A stretch of DNA of 52,418 nucleotides from Desulfopila aestuarii DSM 18488. Its GTDB lineage: Bacteria > Desulfobacterota > Desulfobulbia > Desulfobulbales > Desulfocapsaceae. Both the position numbers and the translations under genes were made by a program. Location: NCBI GenBank assembly GCA_945863875.1, contig CAMBBS010000032.1, positions 1 to 52,418 of the forward strand. Reading direction: 5' to 3'. The notes beneath the pieces are model-generated. The model ran no database searches, had not been told where the DNA came from, and saw only the letters and a program-made list of their open reading frames with translations. Shown here piece after piece: positions 37,023-46,900 of this stretch (positions within the stretch are counted from its first letter, which is position 1; every line of letters starts with the position of its first letter).

Positions 37023-38450
37023 TTATTTGATCAAATGATCCGGATCCATGAGGATGGTCGAGGTGACATGGGAGCCTACCCCGGCGTGGCTGATGGCCAT
37101 GCCTCTTCTGGCGCCCTGCACCTGCAGGCTGGTCCAGTCACTCGGTTTTTCCCGGTTGAACTGCTGCCAGACTTTTTCGTCGCCATGGAGCTCGTCCCAT
37201 CTGTTCCAGATATGTGAGGCGACTTCAAAGGTCTGCATAATGCCGGTCGCACCCACCGAATGCATGCAGCCGATCAGGCCGCCGGAGAGGTTGGACGGCA
37301 GTTTGCCGGGCTGGCCGGTATGCGGGTTGGTGTGGTAACAGTCACCGGATTCAACATAGTCCCGGCCATAGCCGTAGGGACGAATGCCGACATCCTCGTA
37401 GGTCTGCACGTCACTGATGGTGAAGGCGTCGTGCAGTTCGACCAGATCAAGATCTTCGCTTGGGTCGGTGATACCGGCCATGCCGTAACCGTAATAGGCG
37501 GCAATCCTGGCGGCAAGAAAACCGGTGAAGCCGGGATAACGATCTCCCCCGGGAAAACGCTCGCCCAGGTCTTTATACTGCTCGGCGGTCTCGTTTGGCA
37601 GCAGCGGGATGGCCATATCCAGCCGGTCGGCCGGGCGCAGGGTGTGCGAACCCGCGGCGATATAGACGCGCAGCGGTTTATTTTTGCTGTTTTTCGTTAG
37701 CTGCGTGGCGGTGTCTTCATCGCAGAGAATGGCGCAGGCCGCACCGACGCTCATCAGACAGCAGTCGAGGGCGCGCAGGGGATAGGCGACCACCGGAGAA
37801 TTGAGCACATCATCGACGGTGAGTTTCATCGGCGACTGGGCATAGGGGTTGAACCGGGCGTAGCCGTGGTGTTTCACGGATATTTCCGCCAGGGTCCTTC
37901 TGAAAGAGTCTTCCGATTTGCCGAAAATCTGCCAGTAACGCTGGGCCATAACCGCATAATAGCCGGTATAGATATGGCCGAGCGGGGATTCCCAGTCTTT
38001 GTCGGCAGCGCAGGAAATAAGGAAATTGCCCTCGTCGGTGGGCACCTCATCCATCCGCTCCCAGCCCATGACCAGCACGCAATCCGAGTAGCCGGAAGCG
38101 ACGGCCTTCATGCCTTCCCACAGGGTCGACCCGCCGGTGGCGCCACCGGTTTTAACGCCGACGTTGCCCAGAGGATCGAGTCCGAGCCGGTCGTGGATGA
38201 CCGATTCCCCGAGGAGCTGGTCGCCGAAATGATCGGCGAAATGGCCATAGTAGCAGCTGTGTATATACCGTTTCAGCTCCGCCGGGGAAATGTCCAGCAG
38301 GCGCGAGGCCATGGTGAAGGCGTCAATGCACAGTTCTTCGGTACGCTTGTCCGGAAAGGCCCGGTCAAACTTCGATTGTCCCGCCGTTACCAGGTAAACC
38401 GGGCGTTGCAGCTGAGGAATTTTCAACTGTTGCTTGCTGAATGTGATCAT
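37023..38450 (-). CDS. thiolase-like protein lacking the usual N-terminal cysteine
   Basis: A 475-aa thiolase-superfamily protein of the SCP-x/archaeal type. VASGYSDCVLVMGWERM, DLVELHDAFTISDV (H340) and GGLIGCMHSVGATGI (H397) are recognisable family blocks. Where most thiolases have the nucleophile (ACASGS), this one reads GGATGGS at residues 102-108, with A104 in place of cysteine. So it may use a different residue or act only as a condensing/cleavage scaffold with its DUF35 partner. It is the first enzyme gene after the XRE-cupin regulator (45 bp). Confidence 0.82.
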   Translation of the reverse strand: MITFSKQQLKIPQLQRPVYLVTAGQSKFDRAFPDKRTEELCIDAFTMASRLLDISPAELKRYIHSCYYGHFADHFGDQLLGESVIHDRLGLDPLGNVGVKTGGATGGSTLWEGMKAVASGYSDCVLVMGWERMDEVPTDEGNFLISCAADKDWESPLGHIYTGYYAVMAQRYWQIFGKSEDSFRRTLAEISVKHHGYARFNPYAQSPMKLTVDDVLNSPVVAYPLRALDCCLMSVGAACAILCDEDTATQLTKNSKNKPLRVYIAAGSHTLRPADRLDMAIPLLPNETAEQYKDLGERFPGGDRYPGFTGFLAARIAAYYGYGMAGITDPSEDLDLVELHDAFTISDVQTYEDVGIRPYGYGRDYVESGDCYHTNPHTGQPGKLPSNLSGGLIGCMHSVGATGIMQTFEVASHIWNRWDELHGDEKVWQQFNREKPSDWTSLQVQGARRGMAISHAGVGSHVTSTILMDPDHLIK

Positions 38451-38495
38451 ACCACTGTCTCCTTGTCGATTAAGGTTGAGGTATCTGCTTGCCGC

Positions 38496-39038
38496 TTAAA
38501 GCGTTCCTACCCATAGGACGAAACTATTGTTGGCGCTGTTGTTGGTAATTTTCTGACTTTCGGCGTTGGACCAGAAATGAACGGAATCACCTTCCACCAG
38601 GGCGTAGGTGGTGTCGCTGAGCATCAGGTCGACTGAGCCTTTCAAGACACAGAGAAGTTCCTGGCCGTTCTTGATGTTTTTTCGTACCGGGATCGATTTG
38701 CCCGGTTCTATGACGATAATGGAGGAATCAATGACGGTGCGGTTATCCGGCGGAAAAAATCGCCGGGTGACAAAACCGGTATGGGAGAGTTCCATGTCGT
38801 CCCATTCCGATTTCCGGATGAGAATAATCTTTTCCTGCTGACTCACCTGGGTGAGCAGATCCCCGGCGTTTATGCCAAGGGCATTGCAGATGCGGATAAG
38901 GGTATCCACGGAAGGGGAGTTGACATCATTTTCGACCTGACTGAGAAAGCCTTCAGAGATCGAGGCCTTCTCGGCGACGGTTTTCAGCGTCATTTTTTTT
39001 TCTTTCCGGCATCTTCTGATCGATGTGCCAATGTTCAT
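38496..39038 (-). CDS. XRE-type regulator with C-terminal cupin domain
   Basis: A 180-aa regulator. The helix-turn-helix is at about residues 5-60 (IGTSIRRCRKEKKMTLKTVA, ISEGFLSQVEND, PSVDTLIRICNALGI). A cupin fold follows at about 105-178 (SIIVIEPGKSIP, KNGQELLCVLKGSVDLML), the usual effector-binding part. It is the first gene of the leftward acyl-CoA operon. Its promoter region carries two palindromes, so autoregulation is likely. The prophage end lies about 140 bp upstream of its start. Confidence 0.93.
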   Translation of the reverse strand: MNIGTSIRRCRKEKKMTLKTVAEKASISEGFLSQVENDVNSPSVDTLIRICNALGINAGDLLTQVSQQEKIILIRKSEWDDMELSHTGFVTRRFFPPDNRTVIDSSIIVIEPGKSIPVRKNIKNGQELLCVLKGSVDLMLSDTTYALVEGDSVHFWSNAESQKITNNSANNSFVLWVGTL

Positions 39039-39106
39039 ACGACCCCATCTGGTCTGCGTGGTGGAGAAAGTGGAGGAATAACCGCCTTCATTAACATTTG
39101 TTTATT

Positions 39107-39145
39107 GTTAATATTAACCTATACCAAATAAATTTGGGCTGTCAA
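39107..39145 (-). promoter_or_regulatory. promoter and operator-like palindromes of the XRE-cupin gene
   Basis: Leftward, TTGACA (39145-39140), a 16-bp spacer and TATAGG (39123-39118) form a promoter. CCAAAT-AA-ATTTGG (39124-39137) lies in the spacer. GTTAATATTAAC (39107-39118), a perfect 12-bp palindrome, lies next to the -10 box. TTAACA at 39091-39096 is a further half-site-like copy. Confidence 0.65.
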
Positions 39146-39178
39146 TGGGAAAAGTACAGGGGGGAGAACTTAAGGGGG

Positions 39179-39259
39179 TGTTGCGGACCGCGAGGTTTGA
39201 CACCTTTTGACGCGAGGTTTGACACCTAGACACATCTTTTGACGCATGATTTGACACCT
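39179..39259. repeat. prophage terminus with three direct repeats (probable transposase-binding sites)
   Basis: TTTGACACCT occurs at 39196-39205, 39218-39227 and 39250-39259, each preceded by GCGAGG or GCATGA and in two copies by TTTTGAC. The starts are 22 and 32 bp apart, near two and three helical turns. The outer side begins with TG at 39179, as at the ends of Mu-like elements. Mu ends carry several about 22-bp transposase sites arranged in this way. The host flank just outside ends in AAGGGGG. Confidence 0.65.
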
Positions 39260-39385
39260 GGGTTTTGCGTGTTTTAAATAAGCAAAAAAAACGGTCGAAA
39301 TATTGGAAAGAAGTCGTGTTTATTAAACGTCCTTAAATGGTCGTTGAATAATTGGTTAACGAGGTGTTGTCGGCACCTTTTTTTA

Positions 39386-39787
39386 TCAGATGACGGCTCG
39401 GTATATTTTGCTGAATATTGATCTGAGACCGAGGTACATGATGCAGGCGTTGCGTCTGACCTCGTCTCTTTCCAGGTTGGTGAGTTGGGGGGCGTGTTCG
39501 GCGATGTCGAGGATGGATTGCAGCAGCCAGGTGTCTTGTTGTTCTTGTGTGAGTGGTTGGGTGAAGCCCATGTTTTGCCATGTATAGAGGCAGCCGTATA
39601 ATCTAACGCCGCATTTTTCTCCGTAGTCCGACAGGTAGCCCATAATATCGTGGATTTTGCAGTTATTGGTCCACAACGCGGGAAACCTGTCGATACCTTC
39701 CTTCCAGCAGCTGCACCAGCCCTGCAGATTATCAAAATCGATTTCGAGTTCTTTCTCTCCAGTGTATTGTATTGCTGTTGTTCTCAT
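39386..39787 (-). CDS. phage protein of unknown function, last gene before the prophage end
   Basis: A 133-aa protein, begins MRTTAIQYTGEKELEIDFDN, with 4 cysteines (CSC, NNC, KCG, YGC). Its ATG overlaps the stop of the upstream gene (ATGA), which supports it as a real gene of the tail-fibre end. I do not recognise a family. The 126 bp between it and the terminal repeats hold nothing visible. Confidence 0.6.
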   Translation of the reverse strand: MRTTAIQYTGEKELEIDFDNLQGWCSCWKEGIDRFPALWTNNCKIHDIMGYLSDYGEKCGVRLYGCLYTWQNMGFTQPLTQEQQDTWLLQSILDIAEHAPQLTNLERDEVRRNACIMYLGLRSIFSKIYRAVI

Positions 39788-40179
39788 ATCAATGACGCCT
39801 CACTGAACATCTGGTCAATTTGTGCATCGGTAAGGCCAAGTTCCGCCGCTGCTTCGCAGAGCAGTGGCCAATCTCGCCGCCATGAGCTGGCAAACTCAAA
39901 ATCTATACGTGCCTCTTCTCCAGCCTGACCTTCCATCGCGTCGAGATATGCCGTAACAGCGGCTGTCAATCCGTAGCGAGACAGGATGATTTTGCCCTGG
40001 CGGGGGGTTATCTCTTCAGGGATGACAGCAATTGATACTGGAGTTGTGAACGTTTCTCCGTCCCACGCATCGCCAATAGATCCCCCATTTTCAGCGTCGA
40101 TTAGCCATGGAAAATCGACAATAGATCCAACTATAATAGTGTTGACGACAAACCCATTCTCTACCACATGTGCTCTCAT
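39784..40179 (-). CDS. tail fibre-associated protein (assembly/chaperone type)
   Basis: A 131-aa protein that starts MRAHVVENGFVVNTIIVG. The short beta-rich start, a DAWDGETFTTP block and a helical C-terminus (SSWRRDWPLLCEAAAELGLT, DAQIDQMFSEASLI) match the small proteins that follow fibre genes in transposable phages. Its ATG overlaps the fibre stop by 4 bp (shared ATGA). Function inferred from place and pattern. Confidence 0.6.
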   Translation of the reverse strand: MRAHVVENGFVVNTIIVGSIVDFPWLIDAENGGSIGDAWDGETFTTPVSIAVIPEEITPRQGKIILSRYGLTAAVTAYLDAMEGQAGEEARIDFEFASSWRRDWPLLCEAAAELGLTDAQIDQMFSEASLI

Positions 40180-41579
40180 GCAATCCCCCATATGCGGCAC
40201 TCGCCCCTTGCGCCTGGACCTGACTGTGTGCCAGTTTGTGTTCCGCCACCACCACCACCAGGGGCAACGCCAGGCGAACCATTACTAGAAATCGAAGCGG
40301 CACCCCCGTCACCACCGAACGAGGACGATCCAGGAGCCGAAATTAACCCTCCAGATCTGACATAACCGCCACACGCGCCACCATAAATTGAACTACCAGC
40401 GTCGCTTCCATCGAATGCAGAAGAAGCTCCGCCGTAAACCGTCTTGATACCATTGTTGGTTGCTGAAAACCCGTATGGTTCGCCTACTGCCCCATAAATA
40501 ACCGAACCGCCTATGGTATACAAGTTGCCGCCGTAAACGGTAGCGACAGACCCTATACTAGTATTCCCCCCAATTTTTCCAGTATTTGTCGTTGAATAAA
40601 TACCTCCGGCACCAATAGATACAGTCTCTGACGATGCCAGCTCAGACGCCGGAACAGTAAACTCGAAACACCCTCCACCTGCGCCACCTCCGGCTGCAAT
40701 AGATGCGCTTCCTGATCTTCCCCCACTGCTTCCGCCGGACCATAGTAACGCCTTGAAAAAGCTATACCCCGGAGGCTTTACGAATGTTCCTGTAACTGTG
40801 AACGTTTTTGCAAACGGAGACAAAACGACAGATGTGAACCCAACCCCATCACACTGAATGAAACGAGTCTCACCAGGATACATAATAAACGAGCTCAATC
40901 CGTCGATAAGTTCTGACCCAGCAGAATCAATGGTTATATCGCCTGCCCCTGAGTTTTTGTAGTAACACCACCATCCATTGCCAAGCGTAGCAGCTGCCGC
41001 AAGAGCTTGCGTAAATGTTCCGCTGGCGATTTCGATAAACTTGCCAGTATCTGCAGCAACCAACTGGATGTTTGATGTTCGCTCCTCACGGGATATCTTA
41101 GCCGGTGCTATTTGTGGCGGGCCTTGGATACCGGACAGGCTAATGTTCCAGTCGCTGTAAGGCGCAGCCTCACCGTTATAACTGCTCACTCCAATAATAA
41201 GTGTAGAGCCGGAATAACTTGTCACCTGGCCATACATCCAAAGGTCGCTGTCGGACTGCCGTGATATCAAAACAGCCTGTCCTGATTGAAACTGCTTGCC
41301 TGTCTGTGTCGTTAATGTTTTTGAGCCACCGCCAAGGGTGACAGCAGATGTTGAGGTGCCGTTAATCGCCGCTGCATAATTTGCCGCATTATTGGCGCTC
41401 GATGCCGCATCTGCCGCCTTGGTCGTTGCCGTATCGGCAAAGCTGCTTGCTGTATCGATCACCGCCATGGCATCGCCCATCATCGGCAACAGCCATGTCC
41501 TGTGCCCGCCGTTTTGCATGTCGCGGGAGGCGGTACCGTCATCGCTGTACTCGTTGCTGCCAACCGTAATTTTGCTCAT
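40176..41579 (-). CDS. tail fibre protein with glycine-rich tip
   Basis: A 467-aa protein. The N-terminal 70 residues are alanine-rich and helical (SSFADTATTKAADAASSANN). A middle beta-rich region with GSTLIIGVSSYNGEAAPYSD follows. The C-terminal 190 aa are strongly glycine/serine-rich (SGGSSGGRSGSASIAAGGGA, then APGGGGGG near the end), a pattern of polyglycine-II type receptor-binding tips. It should bind the host surface. The upstream neighbour is the 280-aa tail protein gene, whose stop overlaps this ATG. Confidence 0.8.
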   Translation of the reverse strand: MSKITVGSNEYSDDGTASRDMQNGGHRTWLLPMMGDAMAVIDTASSFADTATTKAADAASSANNAANYAAAINGTSTSAVTLGGGSKTLTTQTGKQFQSGQAVLISRQSDSDLWMYGQVTSYSGSTLIIGVSSYNGEAAPYSDWNISLSGIQGPPQIAPAKISREERTSNIQLVAADTGKFIEIASGTFTQALAAAATLGNGWWCYYKNSGAGDITIDSAGSELIDGLSSFIMYPGETRFIQCDGVGFTSVVLSPFAKTFTVTGTFVKPPGYSFFKALLWSGGSSGGRSGSASIAAGGGAGGGCFEFTVPASELASSETVSIGAGGIYSTTNTGKIGGNTSIGSVATVYGGNLYTIGGSVIYGAVGEPYGFSATNNGIKTVYGGASSAFDGSDAGSSIYGGACGGYVRSGGLISAPGSSSFGGDGGAASISSNGSPGVAPGGGGGGTQTGTQSGPGARGECRIWGIA

Positions 41580-42418
41580 AATAGTTCCTTTATTTCAAAC
41601 CCTGTTTTTCGCCGGCCAAACATTGGCAACTCCAGGGGACTCAGTTGCCGCATTCTACCGACAAATCCGGTTAATTGTGAGGCGGCCATGTCGGTTACTT
41701 CCGGCACCCACAAAATTTCTCCGGTAATTCCTTGCCGTCTGATCATCTCATATATTTTTCGAAATTCCAGCTCCTGACCGATCTTATCGAGGAAGAATGT
41801 CGCAACGCGGTAACTCCGTCTCTCGTCAAAAAAATCAGTCCCTCCGGGTGCGGTCTCAATCAGCGACAACGATTCCCACGCATCCGACTTGCCATAAGAA
41901 AAGTTAACGGCCGGGGCTATCCCGGTCCCGGCAAACACCCGGCCCAGCTGGACGTATCCGGCAGGATTAAAAGTGTCTGTAATGGTAATTCTCATATATC
42001 GCGATGATACTTCAGACGGCGCAACGAAAATTGCCGCGAACGGGTGCCCTACATACTCGTCGTCATAATCTCCCACCCACCAGTTATTGTCTTCCCACTC
42101 CAGCAGATCGCTATCGAAAGAGAGCCGCCAAACGGCAAGACCGCCGCTATCGTAGATATCCGATGCCCCGGCTGTTGATCCGAGCGTGAGCCTCCATGTT
42201 GCCGCCTGTGACAGATTGTGATTAACCATCGCAAAGGCCCGGAGGGTTCGGGTGGTTGAAAAATCAAAATCCATGTACGTATCGGCCAGAGATACGCTCC
42301 TGGCAATCTCGGTCATTTGCCGGGTCAGCAGATTTGCCAAGGGTAACGCGGTCAGCCAGGATCCCCCGGACACACTCGCCACGTCTGCTCTGTTCGGCCA
42401 TCCTAGATACAGACCCAT
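41576..42418 (-). CDS. phage tail protein, likely tail tip
   Basis: A 280-aa protein that starts MGLYLGWPNRADVASVSGGS, the first ATG after the upstream stop (1 nt gap). It is beta-rich with many aromatic residues (WEDNNWWVGDYDDEYVG), like tail proteins that carry carbohydrate-binding-type folds. Placed between the tail hub-like protein and the fibre. No family recognised with confidence. Confidence 0.65.
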   Translation of the reverse strand: MGLYLGWPNRADVASVSGGSWLTALPLANLLTRQMTEIARSVSLADTYMDFDFSTTRTLRAFAMVNHNLSQAATWRLTLGSTAGASDIYDSGGLAVWRLSFDSDLLEWEDNNWWVGDYDDEYVGHPFAAIFVAPSEVSSRYMRITITDTFNPAGYVQLGRVFAGTGIAPAVNFSYGKSDAWESLSLIETAPGGTDFFDERRSYRVATFFLDKIGQELEFRKIYEMIRRQGITGEILWVPEVTDMAASQLTGFVGRMRQLSPLELPMFGRRKTGFEIKELL

Positions 42419-42419
42419 A

Positions 42420-43976
42420 TCATCCCCATAGTGTATATTCTGCGCGGAGCAGATCGAAATTGAGTGCAACGGCAACCACTGTAAACAGCTTGCCGTTATT
42501 CCAGCCGAAGCGAGGGTATTTCAGCGTTACCACCGCCCCGATATCGACCGAAACCAATGCGCGCATATCCAGCGGCGAGGTAAGTGTAATCATTTCTCTT
42601 TCCACCCCGTAGAGTGCCATCCGGCGGTCGGCTTCCCCGGCATCCGTGGCGGATGGTTGCCTGTTGCTGGTATACACGTCGATTATTAGTTCGTTCGAAT
42701 TTTGGTGTTTAATTTTAATAGCTGGATCGACGGAAACAACCTGACGTGTCCATTCACCGGTAACCCATGATTTTGCCCACTCTGGATATGATGGCGCCAG
42801 ATTGGACTGAGGTGCATCGTTATGCCCGCATCTGGCAACAACGGACCACACGGGGACACCGGCATCAGACTGGTTATCGAGACGCTGCAATGATTTGATA
42901 TTATGCGGGGTAAACGTCCAAACCGGATCACCAGCAGGACTATCAAAAACACCTACCCTAAATTGTCCGAGCCGGTCAAAACCAAACCACGCGGAAACAG
43001 AATTGGCAATTTTAGCGAGGGCGGTTGTTGCCGACTCTTCGCCGGTCACCAAAACTCCATAGCTGCCGGTGCGTACCGCATTAAGTGTCGTAATATCATC
43101 GGTGCTTATATCTGTTATCCCGGCAGCAGTGGCAATATCGGCTATTATCGTCCCTGCCAAGGTGTGTGATGTGTCTGTCCCGGTAACAGCGTCGGTAACT
43201 TTTAAGGCGCATGTCAATCCGTAGATAGGCACGCCATTGAGCCGAATGAGTCCAAGAGAACTACAAACAGCAAAGTAATTGGCATTAATAGAGGCGGCAG
43301 CCAGGGCATTGTAATCTGCATAATCCGCATCAGGGACATAGGCCATGTTGCCACCATCAACCGCATAATACGGGGTAGCAACATTACCGGATGGCGGAAA
43401 TCCTGCGGCATATATCGATAATGACGAATTTATTATTTTTGGTGCGCAATGCCCTACGCTGCCGAAAATCACAGGCTTTCTAATTCCGGTGGCTTCTCCT
43501 GTTCCTTCTGCTCCTCCGGTCCCCGCAAAAAATCCTGGTGATATCGGTTTGTCTAATTTAACAATATCGTCGGTCAGTTTGATATGCACGGCCCCGGAGG
43601 TCTCGGTCAGCTCGAACCACGGTACAGACATCGTGCAAACAAGCAGGGTGGTAAAATCGTCTGGATATGCCGCGTCTTTTTCGCCTGCCCGGAGGACAAA
43701 GCGGCGACCATCAAAACCGTATCGAATCATACTATCCAGCCCGCCGTCAGCATTGGCCAACAGGCACTCACCAAAGGCGGCCCGCACCGCTCCAAACGTC
43801 CAATTGCCGGAGAAAAGTTCACGGCGAAAGTTCGCCGGTTGCATGAGGCGTGGCTGCACATGGGTGTTTGCCGGGGTATCCGTTGGCGTGGTGGTCCAAC
43901 CAACCGACGAAAAGAGGAACTTTTGCTCCGTTCCTGCAGCGTCAATAGCGACGGTTATTTCTGCGACTATGATCAT
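42420..43976 (-). CDS. phage tail tip/baseplate hub-like protein
   Basis: A 518-aa beta-rich protein directly after the tape measure gene, overlapping it by 4 bp (ATGA). Blocks such as SVDIGAVVTLKYPRFGWNNG, RFGWNNGKLFTVVAVALNFD and FRVGVFDSPAGDPVWTFTPH recall the large tail-tip proteins (with gp27-like hub folds) of transposable siphophages. The position, one gene after the tape measure protein, supports this. Exact role uncertain. Confidence 0.72.
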   Translation of the reverse strand: MIIVAEITVAIDAAGTEQKFLFSSVGWTTTPTDTPANTHVQPRLMQPANFRRELFSGNWTFGAVRAAFGECLLANADGGLDSMIRYGFDGRRFVLRAGEKDAAYPDDFTTLLVCTMSVPWFELTETSGAVHIKLTDDIVKLDKPISPGFFAGTGGAEGTGEATGIRKPVIFGSVGHCAPKIINSSLSIYAAGFPPSGNVATPYYAVDGGNMAYVPDADYADYNALAAASINANYFAVCSSLGLIRLNGVPIYGLTCALKVTDAVTGTDTSHTLAGTIIADIATAAGITDISTDDITTLNAVRTGSYGVLVTGEESATTALAKIANSVSAWFGFDRLGQFRVGVFDSPAGDPVWTFTPHNIKSLQRLDNQSDAGVPVWSVVARCGHNDAPQSNLAPSYPEWAKSWVTGEWTRQVVSVDPAIKIKHQNSNELIIDVYTSNRQPSATDAGEADRRMALYGVEREMITLTSPLDMRALVSVDIGAVVTLKYPRFGWNNGKLFTVVAVALNFDLLRAEYTLWG

Positions 43977-46900
43977 GTTCGAGCCGCCGCGAGGGTTGTT
44001 TTTGATTCAAGCGATGCCAACAAGCGGTAGATTTTATCTAGCCGGTCGGCGATCATGGTGTTTGCGGCACCGAGATATCGCAGCACCGAATCATCTCCGT
44101 TGCCGGACAGCTCTCCGGAGTTAAGTTTGTCGAGGTTGCGCATGCCGGCTCTTGACAATACGCCCTCGCCGGTCTGGGCAATGATCCTGCCCTCGTCGGC
44201 TTTCAACAGGTAGCCGCCGGTGTGGGCGTAATCTCCGTGGTTATCGCTGTCGTTGCCTGGACCAGTTGCCCCAGAGCCGCCCCGGCCCATATCTCCGCCG
44301 CCGTCGGCATTGTCTCCGATGTCGCTACCGTAGCCGCTATTCGCATCGCCTCGGTCATAGCTGGTGGTGATGCCGATTTCCGCCGCCTGGCTACCGAGCC
44401 AGCCTCCAACCAGACTGCCGATCATTGATCCGAGCGGGCCAAGCATCGCTCCGGCAATGGCGCCGAGTGTTCTGCCGATATCCGAGACGTTGTTGTCATC
44501 AATGCCCAGTTCATGTCCGACAACTCCGAGTGTGGTCTTCGTGCCGAAGTTTGCGGCGGTCAGCCCGACGTTGACACCGAAACCCAGCGCGGCATTGATG
44601 CCCATGGACAGCGCCGAAGTAACTGCGGCTTTCGCGGCAGATGAATCCAATCCGCCGAGATCGCCAACCGCGCCGCCTGCATAACCGCGGGCATTGTCGG
44701 CGCCGCCGCCCTCCATGACCGCCCTGTATACTGCGGTGGCCTCGGTCAGCGAAGAGAAATCCGTCGAATCTCCGCCGCCATAGCCAAATGGCGACAGGTT
44801 TTTACTGATTATTGCCGCGTCATCTCGCGGGATAATGGCCTCGCCGACCTGCAGGCGGGCGTCAACCTCGTCTTCCTTGACCCCGGTCGTTCCGTCGTGA
44901 AACAACACTGCCGCCACCGTATCGACGATGACCGATGCGGCCTTGCTGGCGACGATCTTGGCCACCGACTGGACAACTGTCTGCACCATGCCCTGCCACA
45001 GGCCGGTCCACATGCCGCCGATATTTTCAAAGTCGAGTCGGAAATTGTCTGTCAGATCCGCCGTCAACCCATCGACTGAGGTGACATAGTCCTCAAATGT
45101 TTCGACCATCGAGCCCGGCCCGGTGTTGACGGTCGTGGCAACTTTAGCCTGCATGGCGTCAAAGACCGCGTCAACATCGGTGGCCAGGCCGGTCATCGAT
45201 CCCGACGAGCCGGTGACATCGGTATGCAGGCCGGTAAACGAGGAGGCCATGCCGGTATCGCCCAGGGTCAAAGCGGTGTTTGTTTCGAGGGCGCCGAAAT
45301 TGTCGCTCATATCGGCAAACATCCCGGTCATCGATCCCGACGAGCCGGTGACGGCCTGGTGCAATGCGGCGTAGGTCTCGCCGATGGCGGTATTGGTGAC
45401 ACCGTACTCGGTCTGAATTTTGGCCAGCTCCAGCCGCTGAAATTCGGTGATCTGGGCCATTATCTCCTGGTCGCCGGCCGCCTTTACCCGGTAGGCGGCA
45501 ACTTCCTGATCCAGCGCCCAGACCGCATAATCGTATTTGGACAGGGTCTCTTTGTTGATCTTCTCTGTCAGGTCGGTACTGAGTTTGTGCGCATCATCAA
45601 CCGTTTTTTGCCGCGCCTTGGTGACTTTTACGCCGGTCTCCTCGGCTATTTTTACCGCCGCGTCGCCCGTTTGCTGATGCACCGCCTGTATTGTCGCGCC
45701 GGCGGCTGTCTCTTCCTTGGCGGATTTTTGCACCTGGGTGATATAGCCGTCAATGGTGCCGTGCAGCTTGTCGTATTGACCATGCACGTCAATGATCGAT
45801 TGGAAGGATTCCTCCATGACGCCCTGGGTGACGCTGCCCATCTCGTTCATTTTCTGCTGGATGGTATCGAGCGGGTTGATAAATTCCGTGCCCATGAAAT
45901 CAGCCGCCTTTTCCATGGCGATAAAGATACCGTCCAGGGGAAAGAGCAGAGTGCGCAAGCCGCCGAACATCAAGGTAGTTGCCTCGACCATGGCATTAGC
46001 TACCACGGGGATTACCGACTGCAGCATGGCCCATCCGACGTGCAGATATTCAACACCGGTCAACACCAGGTCGAGGCCCTGTAATAATTTGGTGGTTAGT
46101 ATCGTTGCCAGATTATCAACCGACCCTGCATTGTCACGCATGCCGCTATTAATCTTACCGAGCACATCGGCGGCAATGGGCAACAGCTTCTCACCCATGG
46201 CGGCGGTCAGATCCTCGGTGATGGCATGGAAGGATTTCATCTGGTTGGCGTAGCCCTCGCCGGTCCGGGCCATGTCGCCAATGGCAGCCGAGGAGGCCTC
46301 GACCATCAGGGCATAGGCGGCCTGGGCCTTGTCACCGGCGGTCAGTTCGTCCTTTGTCGCTGCCAGACCCATAGTCAGTGCCTGCTGTTCGACGGTCGCG
46401 GCATTGAGCACCACGCCGTATTTCTTCATAGTGTCATACTCGCCGACCAGGGCGGACTGGATATCGTCCATCACCTGAGCGGTGGGCAGATTGTTGAAAG
46501 ACCCGAGATCGGCGGACAGTTTGACAACTTCGCTGGACATCCGCGCCGCCGCATCGGGCATCATGCCCATCGGCACGAGCAGATCCTGCACCGAGGCCAG
46601 GTACTGTTTCGACTCACGGGTTGACATGGCATAACCGGCAACCAACTCCGCCGCCCATGCCTCGGCCTGGCCTTTCTGTCCGGAAAAGACGACGTCAAAC
46701 TTGCTCTGTGTTTCCTGCAGGTTCGACGCCGCCCCGAGACTGGCAACCATCCCGGCGGTCAGGGCTGCCAGTCCGGCAACACCGGCGGCAAAACTCATCT
46801 TTGCCAGATTACCGATAGAGCCGAGGGTTATATCAGTTGACCCCTTCAGCTTGTCGACCTGGCCGCGCATACCAGCAAAGGATTTTTCGCCCTTTTCCCC

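Noticed and set aside
39189-39259. Repeats considered as a CRISPR array
   Set aside because: Only three short copies, unequal spacing, no cas genes; better explained as transposase sites of a prophage end.
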